A stretch of DNA of 8,310 bases from Bacillota bacterium (GTDB lineage Bacteria; Bacillota; Bacilli; Bacillales; Cytobacillaceae). Numbering within the stretch: position 1 is the first letter of the stretch; every line of letters begins with the position of its first letter. The stretch is taken from the NCBI GenBank assembly GCA_023387295.1, contig JAEWIG010000294.1:1-8310 (forward strand), read 5' to 3'. Both the position numbers and the translations under genes were made by a program. Below are positions 1-5,693 of this stretch, one piece after another. The notes under the pieces were generated by a model. The model was not told the origin of the DNA. It saw only the letters and a program-made list of their open reading frames with translations, and made no database searches.

Positions 1-824
1 TTGAGTCAAATGGCTCTACATCTCAAGCAAGTATTTGTGCAAGCACATTAGCAATGATGGATGCAGGCGTACCAATTAAAGCTCCAGTTGCTGGTATTGC
101 TATGGGTTTAATTAAATCTGGCGAGCATTACTCGATCTTAACGGATATTCAAGGGATGGAAGATCACCTTGGCGATATGGATTTTAAAGTAGCTGGTACT
201 GCGAAAGGTGTAACAGCCTTACAAATGGATATTAAAATTGAAGGTCTGTCTCGTGAAATTCTTGAAGAAGCTCTTCAACAGGCGAAAAAGGGTCGTATGC
301 AAATCCTTGATTCCATGCTTAGCACACTTTCTGAGCCTCGAAATGAATTGTCTGAGTATGCACCGAAAATTTTAACAATGAAGATTAATCCTGATAAAAT
401 TCGCGATGTTATTGGACCAAGCGGTAAGCAAATTAATAAAATCATTGAAGAAACCGGCGTAAAGATTGACATTGAGCAGGATGGAACAGTATTCATTTCT
501 TCTATTAATGAGGAGATGAATCAGAAAGCGAAGAAAATTATTGAAGATATTGTTCGTGAAGTTGAAGTTGGACAAATGTATCTTGGAAAAGTAAAGCGAA
601 TTGAAAAATTCGGTGCTTTTGTAGAAATCTTCAATGGAAAAGACGGACTTGTTCACATTTCTGAGCTTGCTGAGGAACGTGTAGGTAAGGTGGAAGATGT
701 GATTTCAATAGGTGACGAACTGTTAGTAAAAGTTACAGAAATCGATAAGCAAGGTCGTGTTAACCTGTCTCGTAAAGCAGTATTGAAGGAACAACGCGAG
801 CAGAAGGAAAAAGCACAGCAATAA
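1..824 (+). CDS. pnpA: Polynucleotide phosphorylase (PNPase), C-terminal part
   Basis: This is a phosphate-dependent 3'-to-5' exoribonuclease that also adds nucleotides in reverse, a core enzyme of mRNA decay in the cytoplasm. The gene enters from the left edge. The first full codon is at base 3, and about 273 residues remain of a family usually near 700. The fragment begins with ESNGSTSQAS of the second RNase PH domain and keeps the EDHLGDMD motif (bases 159-182), whose aspartates serve catalysis and metal binding. A KH domain follows (about 366-550, with the GPSG loop at 414-425), then an S1 RNA-binding domain (about 567-780, with KFGAFVEIFNGKDGLVHIS). The short charged tail ends in KEKAQQ and TAA at 822-824. 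Nothing looks damaged. An internal ATG at 54 begins the longest full ORF but lies inside the conserved core, so it is not the start. Confidence 0.97.
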   Translation, partial: ESNGSTSQASICASTLAMMDAGVPIKAPVAGIAMGLIKSGEHYSILTDIQGMEDHLGDMDFKVAGTAKGVTALQMDIKIEGLSREILEEALQQAKKGRMQILDSMLSTLSEPRNELSEYAPKILTMKINPDKIRDVIGPSGKQINKIIEETGVKIDIEQDGTVFISSINEEMNQKAKKIIEDIVREVEVGQMYLGKVKRIEKFGAFVEIFNGKDGLVHISELAEERVGKVEDVISIGDELLVKVTEIDKQGRVNLSRKAVLKEQREQKEKAQQ

Positions 825-857
825 TCGAACTGCTTTATTAAACCGATGACATTGTAT

Positions 858-971
858 ATGAGGGCTGTCTCATCAGGGGCCTGACTCCCCCTATTAAAAA
901 TATCTAGATAAATTTTTTACACTAGATATTTTTGAGCGGGAGTCTGATTCCTCTGTTTTGGGGCAGCTCAT
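858..971. repeat. Long imperfect palindrome, MITE-like element between pnpA and ylxY
   Basis: Bases 858-971 fold almost completely onto themselves. The outer arms pair ATGAG (858-862) and CTGTCTCA (865-872) with TGGGGCAG (959-966) and CTCAT (967-971), allowing a two-base bulge and G-U pairs. The middle arms pair GACTCCC (883-889) with GGGAGTC (938-944). The inner arms are a perfect 12-bp match, AAAAATATCTAG (896-907) with CTAGATATTTTT (922-933), around a 14-base loop. There is no ORF inside. The GGGCTGTCTCA-like end resembles termini of some Firmicute insertion sequences, so a MITE or deletion remnant is my best guess. I see no clear target-site duplication. As RNA it would form a large hairpin at the 3' end of the pnpA message, but no uridine run follows, so a classical terminator is less likely. 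Confidence 0.6.
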
Positions 972-1094
972 TTTATGCTTTCATAACCTCAAGCGATAGA
1001 CAAATAAATAGCACTCATTAAAGTAGGATAAATATTACATACTATTAGGAGAGGCCGCGTTCTACCTTGTCCCCACTTATCATACTGTTTAGTG

Positions 1095-1101
1095 AAGGAG
1101 G
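1095..1101 (+). promoter_or_regulatory. Ribosome binding site deciding the ylxY start
   Basis: AAGGAGG lies eight bases before ATG 1110. The in-frame GTG at 1092 sits just before and abuts this site, so it cannot be the start. Confidence 0.85.
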
Positions 1102-1109
1102 AATGGAGA

Positions 1110-2051
1110 ATGAGGAAGTTAACCCTAATCGTATTTATATGTTTATTTGCTTTATTATTTGTTAATAATCCTCTGACAACCGATTATGTGTCTGGATTAA
1201 AATCTGAAGCAGTGATGAAGCAGAGGGATACATTATACAAAAATATCGAAAATCGTGCACCAGATTATTATATTGCTCCGATGGATGCAAGAATTGATCC
1301 CGTTTGGAAAGCAATACCTGCGCTTAATGGGCTACAAGTAGATATAGAGGCCTCATATAAAAAAATGAAAGCTGAAGGACAATTTACTGAAGAAAAGCTT
1401 GTCTTGAAGCAAATAAAACCAAATATACTTTTGAGTGATTTACCACCAACACCAATTTATAAAGGGCATCCACATAAAGAAATGGTTAGTTTCTTAATTA
1501 ATGTGGCTTGGGGTAATGAGCATTTAGCAGATATGCTCTCAACATTAAAAAAATATAATGTTCATGCGAGCTTTTTTCTAGAAGGAAGATGGGTTCAAAA
1601 CAATCCTGAGTTAGCGAAAATGATTATTGATGCTGGACATGAAATTGGCAATCATTCGTATACACATCCTGATATGGAGAAGATTTCTGCCTATCAAGGA
1701 AAAGAAGAAATTCAAAAGACAAATAAAGTCATTCAAGCGATAACAGACAAGCCTGTCCAATGGTTTGCCCCTCCAAGCGGAAGCTATCGTGATGAAATCG
1801 TGCGAATCGCTGCACAAGAAAAACTTGGCACGATATTATGGACAGTTGATACAGTTGATTGGAAAAATCCTACACCAGAACAATTGCTTCATCGAGTCAT
1901 GAGTAAGGTACATAATGGTGCAATGATATTAATGCATCCAACAGATTCAACGGCTAAGTCTCTCGAACAATTGATTATTCAATTGCAACAAAAAAAATTA
2001 CAAATTGTTACAGTTTCAGAGCTATTAAGCCCTGAACGGCCATTAAAATAA
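1110..2051 (+). CDS. ylxY: YlxY-type polysaccharide deacetylase homologue, membrane-anchored
   Basis: This 313-residue protein has an N-terminal hydrophobic segment (residues about 4-18, LTLIVFICLFALLFV), which acts as signal or anchor, so the rest faces the outside of the membrane. After a linker comes a NodB-type domain (about 125-305). Motif 2 is intact (HEIGNHSYTHPD, with H182 and H186 as metal ligands). Motif 3 is the variant APPSGSYR (220-227), motif 4 is TVDTVDW and motif 5 is ILMHPT (H276). Motif 1, normally TFDDGP, reads LINVAW at 129-134: the catalytic-base and metal-binding aspartates become N131 and V132. As I recall, B. subtilis YlxY shares this change, so it looks like a family trait. 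The protein may be inactive on N-acetyl sugars or have another role. ATG 1110 was chosen because of the ideal RBS. I see no convincing promoter of its own. Confidence 0.92.
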   Translation: MRKLTLIVFICLFALLFVNNPLTTDYVSGLKSEAVMKQRDTLYKNIENRAPDYYIAPMDARIDPVWKAIPALNGLQVDIEASYKKMKAEGQFTEEKLVLKQIKPNILLSDLPPTPIYKGHPHKEMVSFLINVAWGNEHLADMLSTLKKYNVHASFFLEGRWVQNNPELAKMIIDAGHEIGNHSYTHPDMEKISAYQGKEEIQKTNKVIQAITDKPVQWFAPPSGSYRDEIVRIAAQEKLGTILWTVDTVDWKNPTPEQLLHRVMSKVHNGAMILMHPTDSTAKSLEQLIIQLQQKKLQIVTVSELLSPERPLK

Positions 2052-2068
2052 ATTTTTTGACCAAAGTT

Positions 2069-2098
2069 TTGGCAAAATTTATCACAATGCTATATGAT
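2069..2098 (+). promoter_or_regulatory. Candidate sigma-A promoter for mlpA
   Basis: TTGGCA (2069-2074, 5 of 6 to consensus) is followed after 18 bases by TATGAT (2093-2098, 5 of 6). An alternative -10, TATATG at 2091-2096, has an extended TGC just upstream and 16-base spacing. Either would give a transcript that begins about 20-30 bases before the short repeat at 2132-2179. A small hairpin (CCAA 2061-2064 with TTGG 2069-2072, flanked by AT pairs) overlaps the -35. It could be the end of the ylxY message, but it has no good T-run. Confidence 0.5.
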
Positions 2099-2131
2099 TA
2101 GTCTGTGTAAAATTCATTTTAATATTGCTAT

Positions 2132-2179
2132 CTAGTTGATTGATGCGGAAAGCGAGTGCCTGCAGCGGAAATCAACAGG
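2132..2179. repeat. Short, internally deleted copy of a Bacillaceae intergenic repeat
   Basis: The element is bounded by GTTGATT (2135-2141) and its exact reverse complement AATCAAC (2170-2176). Between them lies GC-rich sequence with GCGGAAAGCGAGTGCCTGCA (2145-2164) and a second GCGGAAA (2165-2171), unlike the AT-rich surroundings. From memory, many Bacillaceae genomes carry a longer repeat that starts GTTGATTGGAGCGGAAGG and ends with GCGGAAAGCGAG, CGCCTG, GAGCGGAAATCAAC. This copy appears to join the two ends directly with the middle lost. It lies in the presumed 5' leader of mlpA, upstream of its RBS. Confidence 0.65.
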
Positions 2180-2206
2180 ATTAAAAAGCTAGCATGTTTT
2201 AGGAAC

Positions 2207-2212
2207 AGGAGG
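2207..2212 (+). promoter_or_regulatory. Strong ribosome binding site for the TTG start of mlpA
   Basis: AGGAGG stands seven bases before TTG 2220. No ATG or GTG at a suitable distance competes, so the TTG start is well supported. Confidence 0.85.
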
Positions 2213-2219
2213 AAGTTAT

Positions 2220-3458
2220 TTGATTAAAAAACATATATGCCAAAATGGAGTAAGGGTCGTACTTGAAAATATTCCAACCGTTCGTTCTGTCGCAATCGGT
2301 GTTTGGATCGGAACAGGGTCAAGAGATGAAAATATAAAAAATAATGGAATCTCTCATTTTCTTGAACATATGTTCTTTAAGGGGACAGAAACGAGGTCAG
2401 CTCGAGAAATAGCTGAGTCATTCGATAGTATCGGAGGACAAGTGAATGCTTTTACCTCAAAAGAATATACTTGCTATTATGCAAAAGTTCTCGATACACA
2501 TGCTGATTTTGCTTTAGAAGTATTAGCCGATATGTTCTTTAACTCAACATTTGTTACTGATGAATTAAATAAAGAAAAGAACGTCGTCTATGAAGAAATA
2601 AAAATGTATGAGGATACACCAGATGATATTGTTCATGATTTGCTGAGTAAAGCGATTTATGAAAATCATCCTCTAGGGTTTCCGATTTTAGGAACGGAAG
2701 AAACGCTTGCTACTTTTAATAGTGAAACACTAAAGCAATATGTTCATAATATGTATACGCCTGAAAATGTCGTCATTTCAATAGCAGGTAATATTTCCGA
2801 GCCATTTATTAATAAGGTAGAACAGTATTTTGGGTCATATGCTGGTGGAAATCGTGAAGAGATTAATCAAAAACCAACGTTTCATGCAAACCGAATCTCA
2901 CGGAAAAAAGATACGGAACAAGCTCATTTATGTATTGGATTTGATGGGTTACCAGTTGGGCATGACGATATGTATAATTTAATTGTATTAAACAATGTTC
3001 TTGGCGGAAGTATGAGCAGCCGTCTGTTTCAAGATGTCAGGGAACAAAAAGGATTAGCCTATTCAGTATTCTCCTATCATTCAGCATTTCAAGATAGTGG
3101 CATCGTCACCCTGTATGGTGGAACAGGTGCAAAACAATTAGATGAGCTTTTTGATACAATGCAAGAAACATTAAAAAAACTTAAGCAAGAAGGCATCACT
3201 GAAAAGGAATTAAATAATAGTAAGGAACAGCTTAAAGGTAGTTTAATGTTAAGCTTAGAAAGTACGAACAGCAGAATGAGCAGAAATGGAAAAAATGAAT
3301 TACTGCTCCGTCGTCATCGTTCGTTAGATGAAATTCTAGAACAAATCGATACTGTTTCAATGCAAGAAGTAAATAATTTAGCAAATGAAATTTTCACGGA
3401 TAACTATTCAGTCGCATTAATTAGTCCAAGCGGAGAATTGCCGAAAAATATGAAATAA
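2220..3458 (+). CDS. mlpA: M16-family zinc protease MlpA (YmxG)
   Basis: This 412-residue cytoplasmic metalloprotease belongs to the insulinase / mitochondrial-processing-peptidase family (M16B). The inverted zinc site HFLEH is at residues 46-50, and the third ligand lies in NVVYEEIKMYED (E125, by alignment with MPP beta). The N-terminal catalytic half is followed by a second, inactive M16 repeat. That repeat contains the hallmark GGSMSSRLFQDVREQKGLAYSV (about residues 260-282), the region that shapes the substrate pocket. The length matches the single-chain bacterial family, which forms homodimers. The start is TTG, as the product begins MIKKHICQNGVRVVLEN like B. subtilis MlpA. In B. subtilis this gene has been reported to lower extracellular protease expression; the natural substrate is not known to me. 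It has its own probable promoter and terminator, so it need not be cotranscribed with ylxY. Confidence 0.95.
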   Translation: MIKKHICQNGVRVVLENIPTVRSVAIGVWIGTGSRDENIKNNGISHFLEHMFFKGTETRSAREIAESFDSIGGQVNAFTSKEYTCYYAKVLDTHADFALEVLADMFFNSTFVTDELNKEKNVVYEEIKMYEDTPDDIVHDLLSKAIYENHPLGFPILGTEETLATFNSETLKQYVHNMYTPENVVISIAGNISEPFINKVEQYFGSYAGGNREEINQKPTFHANRISRKKDTEQAHLCIGFDGLPVGHDDMYNLIVLNNVLGGSMSSRLFQDVREQKGLAYSVFSYHSAFQDSGIVTLYGGTGAKQLDELFDTMQETLKKLKQEGITEKELNNSKEQLKGSLMLSLESTNSRMSRNGKNELLLRRHRSLDEILEQIDTVSMQEVNNLANEIFTDNYSVALISPSGELPKNMK

Positions 3459-3470
3459 AGTTGACCGATA

Positions 3471-3498
3471 AAAAGCCTGCACTCGCAGGCTTTTTTTT
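3471..3498 (+). terminator. Intrinsic terminator after mlpA
   Basis: Perfect stem GCCTGC (3475-3480) / GCAGGC (3485-3490), loop ACTC, extended by four A-T pairs. Eight thymines (3491-3498) follow. It lies 12 bases past the mlpA stop codon. Confidence 0.95.
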
Positions 3499-3595
3499 AT
3501 GGTTTTGTTAAACACAGCCTTTTTAATAAAGAAAATGTCTAAAAGCTAGTATAAGAAGATAAGTTATAAAGAAGGAGAAAAATGGAGGGATAATT

Positions 3596-3847
3596 ATGCG
3601 GCTAAGTGAATTAAGTGGTAAAGAAATAGTAGATGTAAAAAGAGCAGAAAAATTAGGAGTTCTTGGCCAAACAGACCTTGAAATTAATGAAAAAAGCGGA
3701 CAAATTCAATCACTCGTTATTCCATCGGTTAAATGGTTTGGGTTAAAAAGACAAGGAGATGAAATCAGGGTCCCGTGGAGTCATATTAAGAAAATCGGAA
3801 ATGATATGATTATTTTAGATATACCTGATGAAGAAGAATCACACTAA
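3596..3847 (+). CDS. ymxH: YlmC/YmxH-family PRC-barrel protein
   Basis: This small protein of 83 residues has no signal peptide or membrane segment. The sequence MRLSELSGKEIVDV, then LGVLGQTDLEIN, VPWSHIKKIGNDMIILDI and an acidic tail is that of the YlmC/YmxH family, a single PRC-barrel-like beta domain common in spore-formers. Databases describe these as sporulation proteins by association; I know of no established biochemical function. The RBS GGAGGG (3584-3589) is six bases before ATG 3596. A weak -10-like TATAAG is at 3550-3555, but I find no matching -35. Strong terminators lie on both sides, so the gene should be expressed as its own unit, separate from mlpA and from the dipicolinate operon, although it keeps the B. 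subtilis position between them. Confidence 0.9.
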   Translation: MRLSELSGKEIVDVKRAEKLGVLGQTDLEINEKSGQIQSLVIPSVKWFGLKRQGDEIRVPWSHIKKIGNDMIILDIPDEEESH

Positions 3848-3867
3848 TTACAATGAGTATGAATGAT

Positions 3868-3906
3868 GAATGCAGACTGGTAATAATCAGTCTGCATTTT
3901 TTGTTT
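3868..3906 (+). terminator. Intrinsic terminator after ymxH
   Basis: Perfect 11-bp stem AATGCAGACTG (3868-3878) / CAGTCTGCATT (3887-3897) with an eight-base loop. It runs into a T-rich tract (3896-3908, broken by one G). It begins about 20 bases after the ymxH stop codon. Confidence 0.93.
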
Positions 3907-3925
3907 TTTCCTTTTTGCAGAAAAC

Positions 3926-3954
3926 TCACCGTTTTTTAAATGGATACATATGAT
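3926..3954 (+). promoter_or_regulatory. Candidate sigma-K promoter of the spoVF operon
   Basis: CACC at 3926-3929 fits the short sigma-K -35 (AC core). After a 16-base spacer comes CATATGATG (3946-3954), which fits the -10 consensus CATANNNTA except for its last base. Transcription would start near 3961-3963, giving a leader of about 50 bases before spoVFA. B. subtilis spoVF is known to be transcribed by sigma-K in the mother cell late in sporulation, which makes the assignment plausible. Confidence 0.65.
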
Positions 3955-4010
3955 GTTGAAGTAGTTCTAAATTTTCCGGTACTTACTCTTTAGAAGAAGG
4001 TGAGGGTTTC

Positions 4011-4907
4011 ATGCTTACAGGAGTACAAATCGCAGTAATCGGCGGTGATGCAAGGCAACTAGAAATAATTCGTAAATTGACAGAACTAGATGCCAAGCTT
4101 TCATTGATTGGTTTTGAACAATTGAATCAAGCCTTTACCGGAGCGGTGAAAGAAAAAATTGATGAAGTCGAATTTAAAGATAAAGATGCAATTATCCTTC
4201 CAGTCCCTGGAACGAGCTTGGATGGTCAAATCGAAACAATATTCTCAAATGAGAAAGTATATTTACGAAAAGAAATGCTTTTAGAAACTCCGTTACATTG
4301 TACGGTTTACTCAGGAATAACAAATTCCTACTTAGATAGTATTACGAAGCAAGCTAATCGCCATCTAGTGAAATTATTCGAGCGTGATGATGTAGCAATT
4401 TATAATTCCATTCCGACGGTTGAAGGAACAATTATGATGGCAATCCAACATACCGATATAACGATTCATGGGTCAACAATTTCAGTACTTGGACTTGGAA
4501 GAGTTGGAATGAGTGTAGCAAGAGCTTTTGCTGCACTAGGGGCAAAAGTAAAGGTAGGTGCAAGGAGAAGTGAACATCTTGCTCGGATAACGGAAATGGG
4601 ATTAACTCCTTTTCATCTCGATGATTTAGAAACGCAAATAAAAGATACGGATATATGTATAAATACAGTGCCATATTTAATCGTGACAGCTTCTGTCATC
4701 TCGAAAATGCCAATTTCTACTTTAATCATTGATTTAGCCTCCAAGCCAGGTGGAACCGATTTTCGATATGCAGAGAAAAGAGGAGTGAAAGCATTGCTCG
4801 CACCTGGTCTTCCGGGTATTGTTGCCCCAAAAACTGCGGGTCAGATATTGGCAAATGTTCTTTCACAATTGATTAAGGAGAATATGAATAGTGAGAGGGG
4901 AATTTAA
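4011..4907 (+). CDS. spoVFA: Dipicolinate synthase subunit A
   Basis: With subunit B, this enzyme turns the product of DapA (dihydrodipicolinate or its hydroxylated form) into dipicolinic acid. The acid is made in the mother cell and packed with calcium in the spore core, where it gives heat resistance and dormancy. The product is 298 residues (family about 297). An N-terminal domain with IAVIGGDARQLEII (7-20) and the signature KLFERDDVAIYNSIPTVEGT (121-140) precedes a Rossmann dinucleotide-binding domain, VLGLGRVGMSVARAFAALGA (159-178). The C-terminal end has DLASKPGGTDF and APGLPGIVAPKTAGQ. The RBS (AAGGTGAGGG, 3997-4006) is good and ATG 4011 matches the B. subtilis start. The synthase genes are adjacent to asd-dapG-dapA, which supply their substrate. 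Expression is probably sigma-K dependent. Confidence 0.97.
   Translation: MLTGVQIAVIGGDARQLEIIRKLTELDAKLSLIGFEQLNQAFTGAVKEKIDEVEFKDKDAIILPVPGTSLDGQIETIFSNEKVYLRKEMLLETPLHCTVYSGITNSYLDSITKQANRHLVKLFERDDVAIYNSIPTVEGTIMMAIQHTDITIHGSTISVLGLGRVGMSVARAFAALGAKVKVGARRSEHLARITEMGLTPFHLDDLETQIKDTDICINTVPYLIVTASVISKMPISTLIIDLASKPGGTDFRYAEKRGVKALLAPGLPGIVAPKTAGQILANVLSQLIKENMNSERGI
4896..4900 (+). promoter_or_regulatory. Ribosome binding site deciding the spoVFB start
   Basis: AGGGG, within GAGAGGGGAA and inside the 3' end of spoVFA, is eight bases before ATG 4909. The in-frame GTG at 4891 lies upstream of this site and would add MRGEFN to a product that otherwise starts like its B. subtilis counterpart. 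Confidence 0.8.
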
Positions 4908-4908
4908 T

Positions 4909-5508
4909 ATGAGCTTAAAAGGGAAACGAATTGGCTTTGGCTTAACGGGCTCGCATTGTACTTATGATGCTGTATATCCAGAAATTGAAAATCTTGTAAA
5001 TGCAGGTGCAGAAGTATTGCCTGTTGTAACTTTTACAGTAAAAAATACGGAAACAAGATTTGGTAAGGGGGAGGATTGGATCCAAAGAATAGAAGATTTA
5101 ACGGGAAAAAGTGTCATTGATTCAATTGTAAAAGCAGAGCCACTTGGTCCTAAAATTCCACTGGATTGTATGATTATTGCACCCCTAACTGGAAACTCCT
5201 TAAGTAAGTTTGCAAATGCAATGACAGATAGCCCTGTATTAATGGCAGCCAAAGCAACTCTTCGAAATGGAAAACCGGTCGTACTAGGCATATCAACAAA
5301 TGATGCACTTGGATTAAATGGAGTTAATTTGATGCGTCTCATGGCTACAAAAAACATCTATTTTATTCCTTACGGTCAAGATGACCCAATTAAAAAGCCT
5401 AATTCAATGGTAGCAAGAATGACCTCCCTTTTAGAAACGGTTGAAGCGGCCCTGATGGGGACACAGCTGCAGCCGGTTATTGTTGAAAAATATAAAGACA
5501 ATCATTGA
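4909..5508 (+). CDS. spoVFB: Dipicolinate synthase subunit B (flavoprotein)
   Basis: This second subunit of dipicolinate synthase has 199 residues. It begins MSLKGKRIGFGLTGSHCTYD, the nucleotide-binding start of the flavoprotein (UbiX/Dfp-like) fold. The core signature is DCMIIAPLTGNSLSKFANAMTDSPVLMAAKA (residues 87-115), followed by KPVVLGISTNDALGLNGVNLMRL and PYGQDDPIKKPNSMVARM. The resemblance to FMN-binding decarboxylases is known for the family; the cofactor in this protein is inferred. The start follows the spoVFA stop (4905-4907) by one base, which indicates translational coupling and a fixed subunit ratio. After the stop there is only a weak AT hairpin (5533-5551, TGAAATTC / GAATTTTA), so some read-through into asd during sporulation is possible and would raise precursor supply. 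Confidence 0.97.
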   Translation: MSLKGKRIGFGLTGSHCTYDAVYPEIENLVNAGAEVLPVVTFTVKNTETRFGKGEDWIQRIEDLTGKSVIDSIVKAEPLGPKIPLDCMIIAPLTGNSLSKFANAMTDSPVLMAAKATLRNGKPVVLGISTNDALGLNGVNLMRLMATKNIYFIPYGQDDPIKKPNSMVARMTSLLETVEAALMGTQLQPVIVEKYKDNH

Positions 5509-5558
5509 TCCTTATATTTTTCTAGGCTAATGTGAAATTCAACGAATTTTAACATATA

Positions 5559-5586
5559 AAAGTAATAATAAAAAGTTTATTACTTT
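5559..5586. promoter_or_regulatory. Perfect inverted repeat over the asd promoter (candidate operator)
   Basis: AAAGTAATAA (5559-5568) and its exact reverse complement TTATTACTTT (5577-5586) are separated by eight bases. The right arm covers the presumed -35 region of the asd promoter. The arms contain only one G-C pair each and no T-run follows, so as an RNA terminator it would be weak. A protein-binding site is the more natural reading. It does not match Fur, PerR, TnrA or CodY consensus sites as I know them. Confidence 0.4.
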
Positions 5587-5607
5587 AATAGATGAATATG
5601 TTAAAAT
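5579..5607 (+). promoter_or_regulatory. Candidate extended -10 promoter of asd
   Basis: TATGTTAAAAT (5597-5607) gives an extended -10: TG at 5599-5600 and TAAAAT at 5602-5607. The best -35 at 17-base spacing is ATTACT (5579-5584), only 3 of 6 to consensus, as is common for extended -10 promoters. Transcription would start near 5614, leaving a leader of about 80 bases. Confidence 0.45.
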
Positions 5608-5677
5608 GGACTTTATTATAAGAAAATTCTCTCACTTGCGATTTTTATCACATTTACTAGAAAAATATTTTCTTCGG

Positions 5678-5683
5678 AAGGGG
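5678..5683 (+). promoter_or_regulatory. Ribosome binding site for the TTG start of asd
   Basis: AAGGGG, within GGAAGGGGA, lies ten bases before TTG 5694. A nearer TTG at 5685 is followed at once by TAA and cannot be used. Confidence 0.7.
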
Positions 5684-5693
5684 ATTGTAAAAA

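Noticed and set aside
858..971. Simple rho-independent terminator of pnpA
   Set aside because: The stem is far longer than usual, has several interruptions, and lacks a uridine run after the last arm. A repeat element explains it better.
1038..1046. CATACTATT as a sigma-K -10 for ylxY
   Set aside because: No AC-type -35 lies at 15-17 bases, and there is no supporting context.
1092..1109. GTG start at 1092 extending ylxY by six residues
   Set aside because: The GTG is immediately upstream of the AAGGAGG (1095-1101) that serves ATG 1110, and has no binding site of its own.
4962..5357. 131-residue reverse-strand ORF across spoVFB
   Set aside because: It is a shadow of the well-conserved spoVFB frame and has no recognisable domain. 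The same applies to the other reverse-strand ORFs in the coding regions.
5659..5673. AGAAAAATATTTTCT palindrome before the asd RBS
   Set aside because: It is a short, purely AT-rich dyad that is easily due to composition. It does not fit the CodY box well enough to report.
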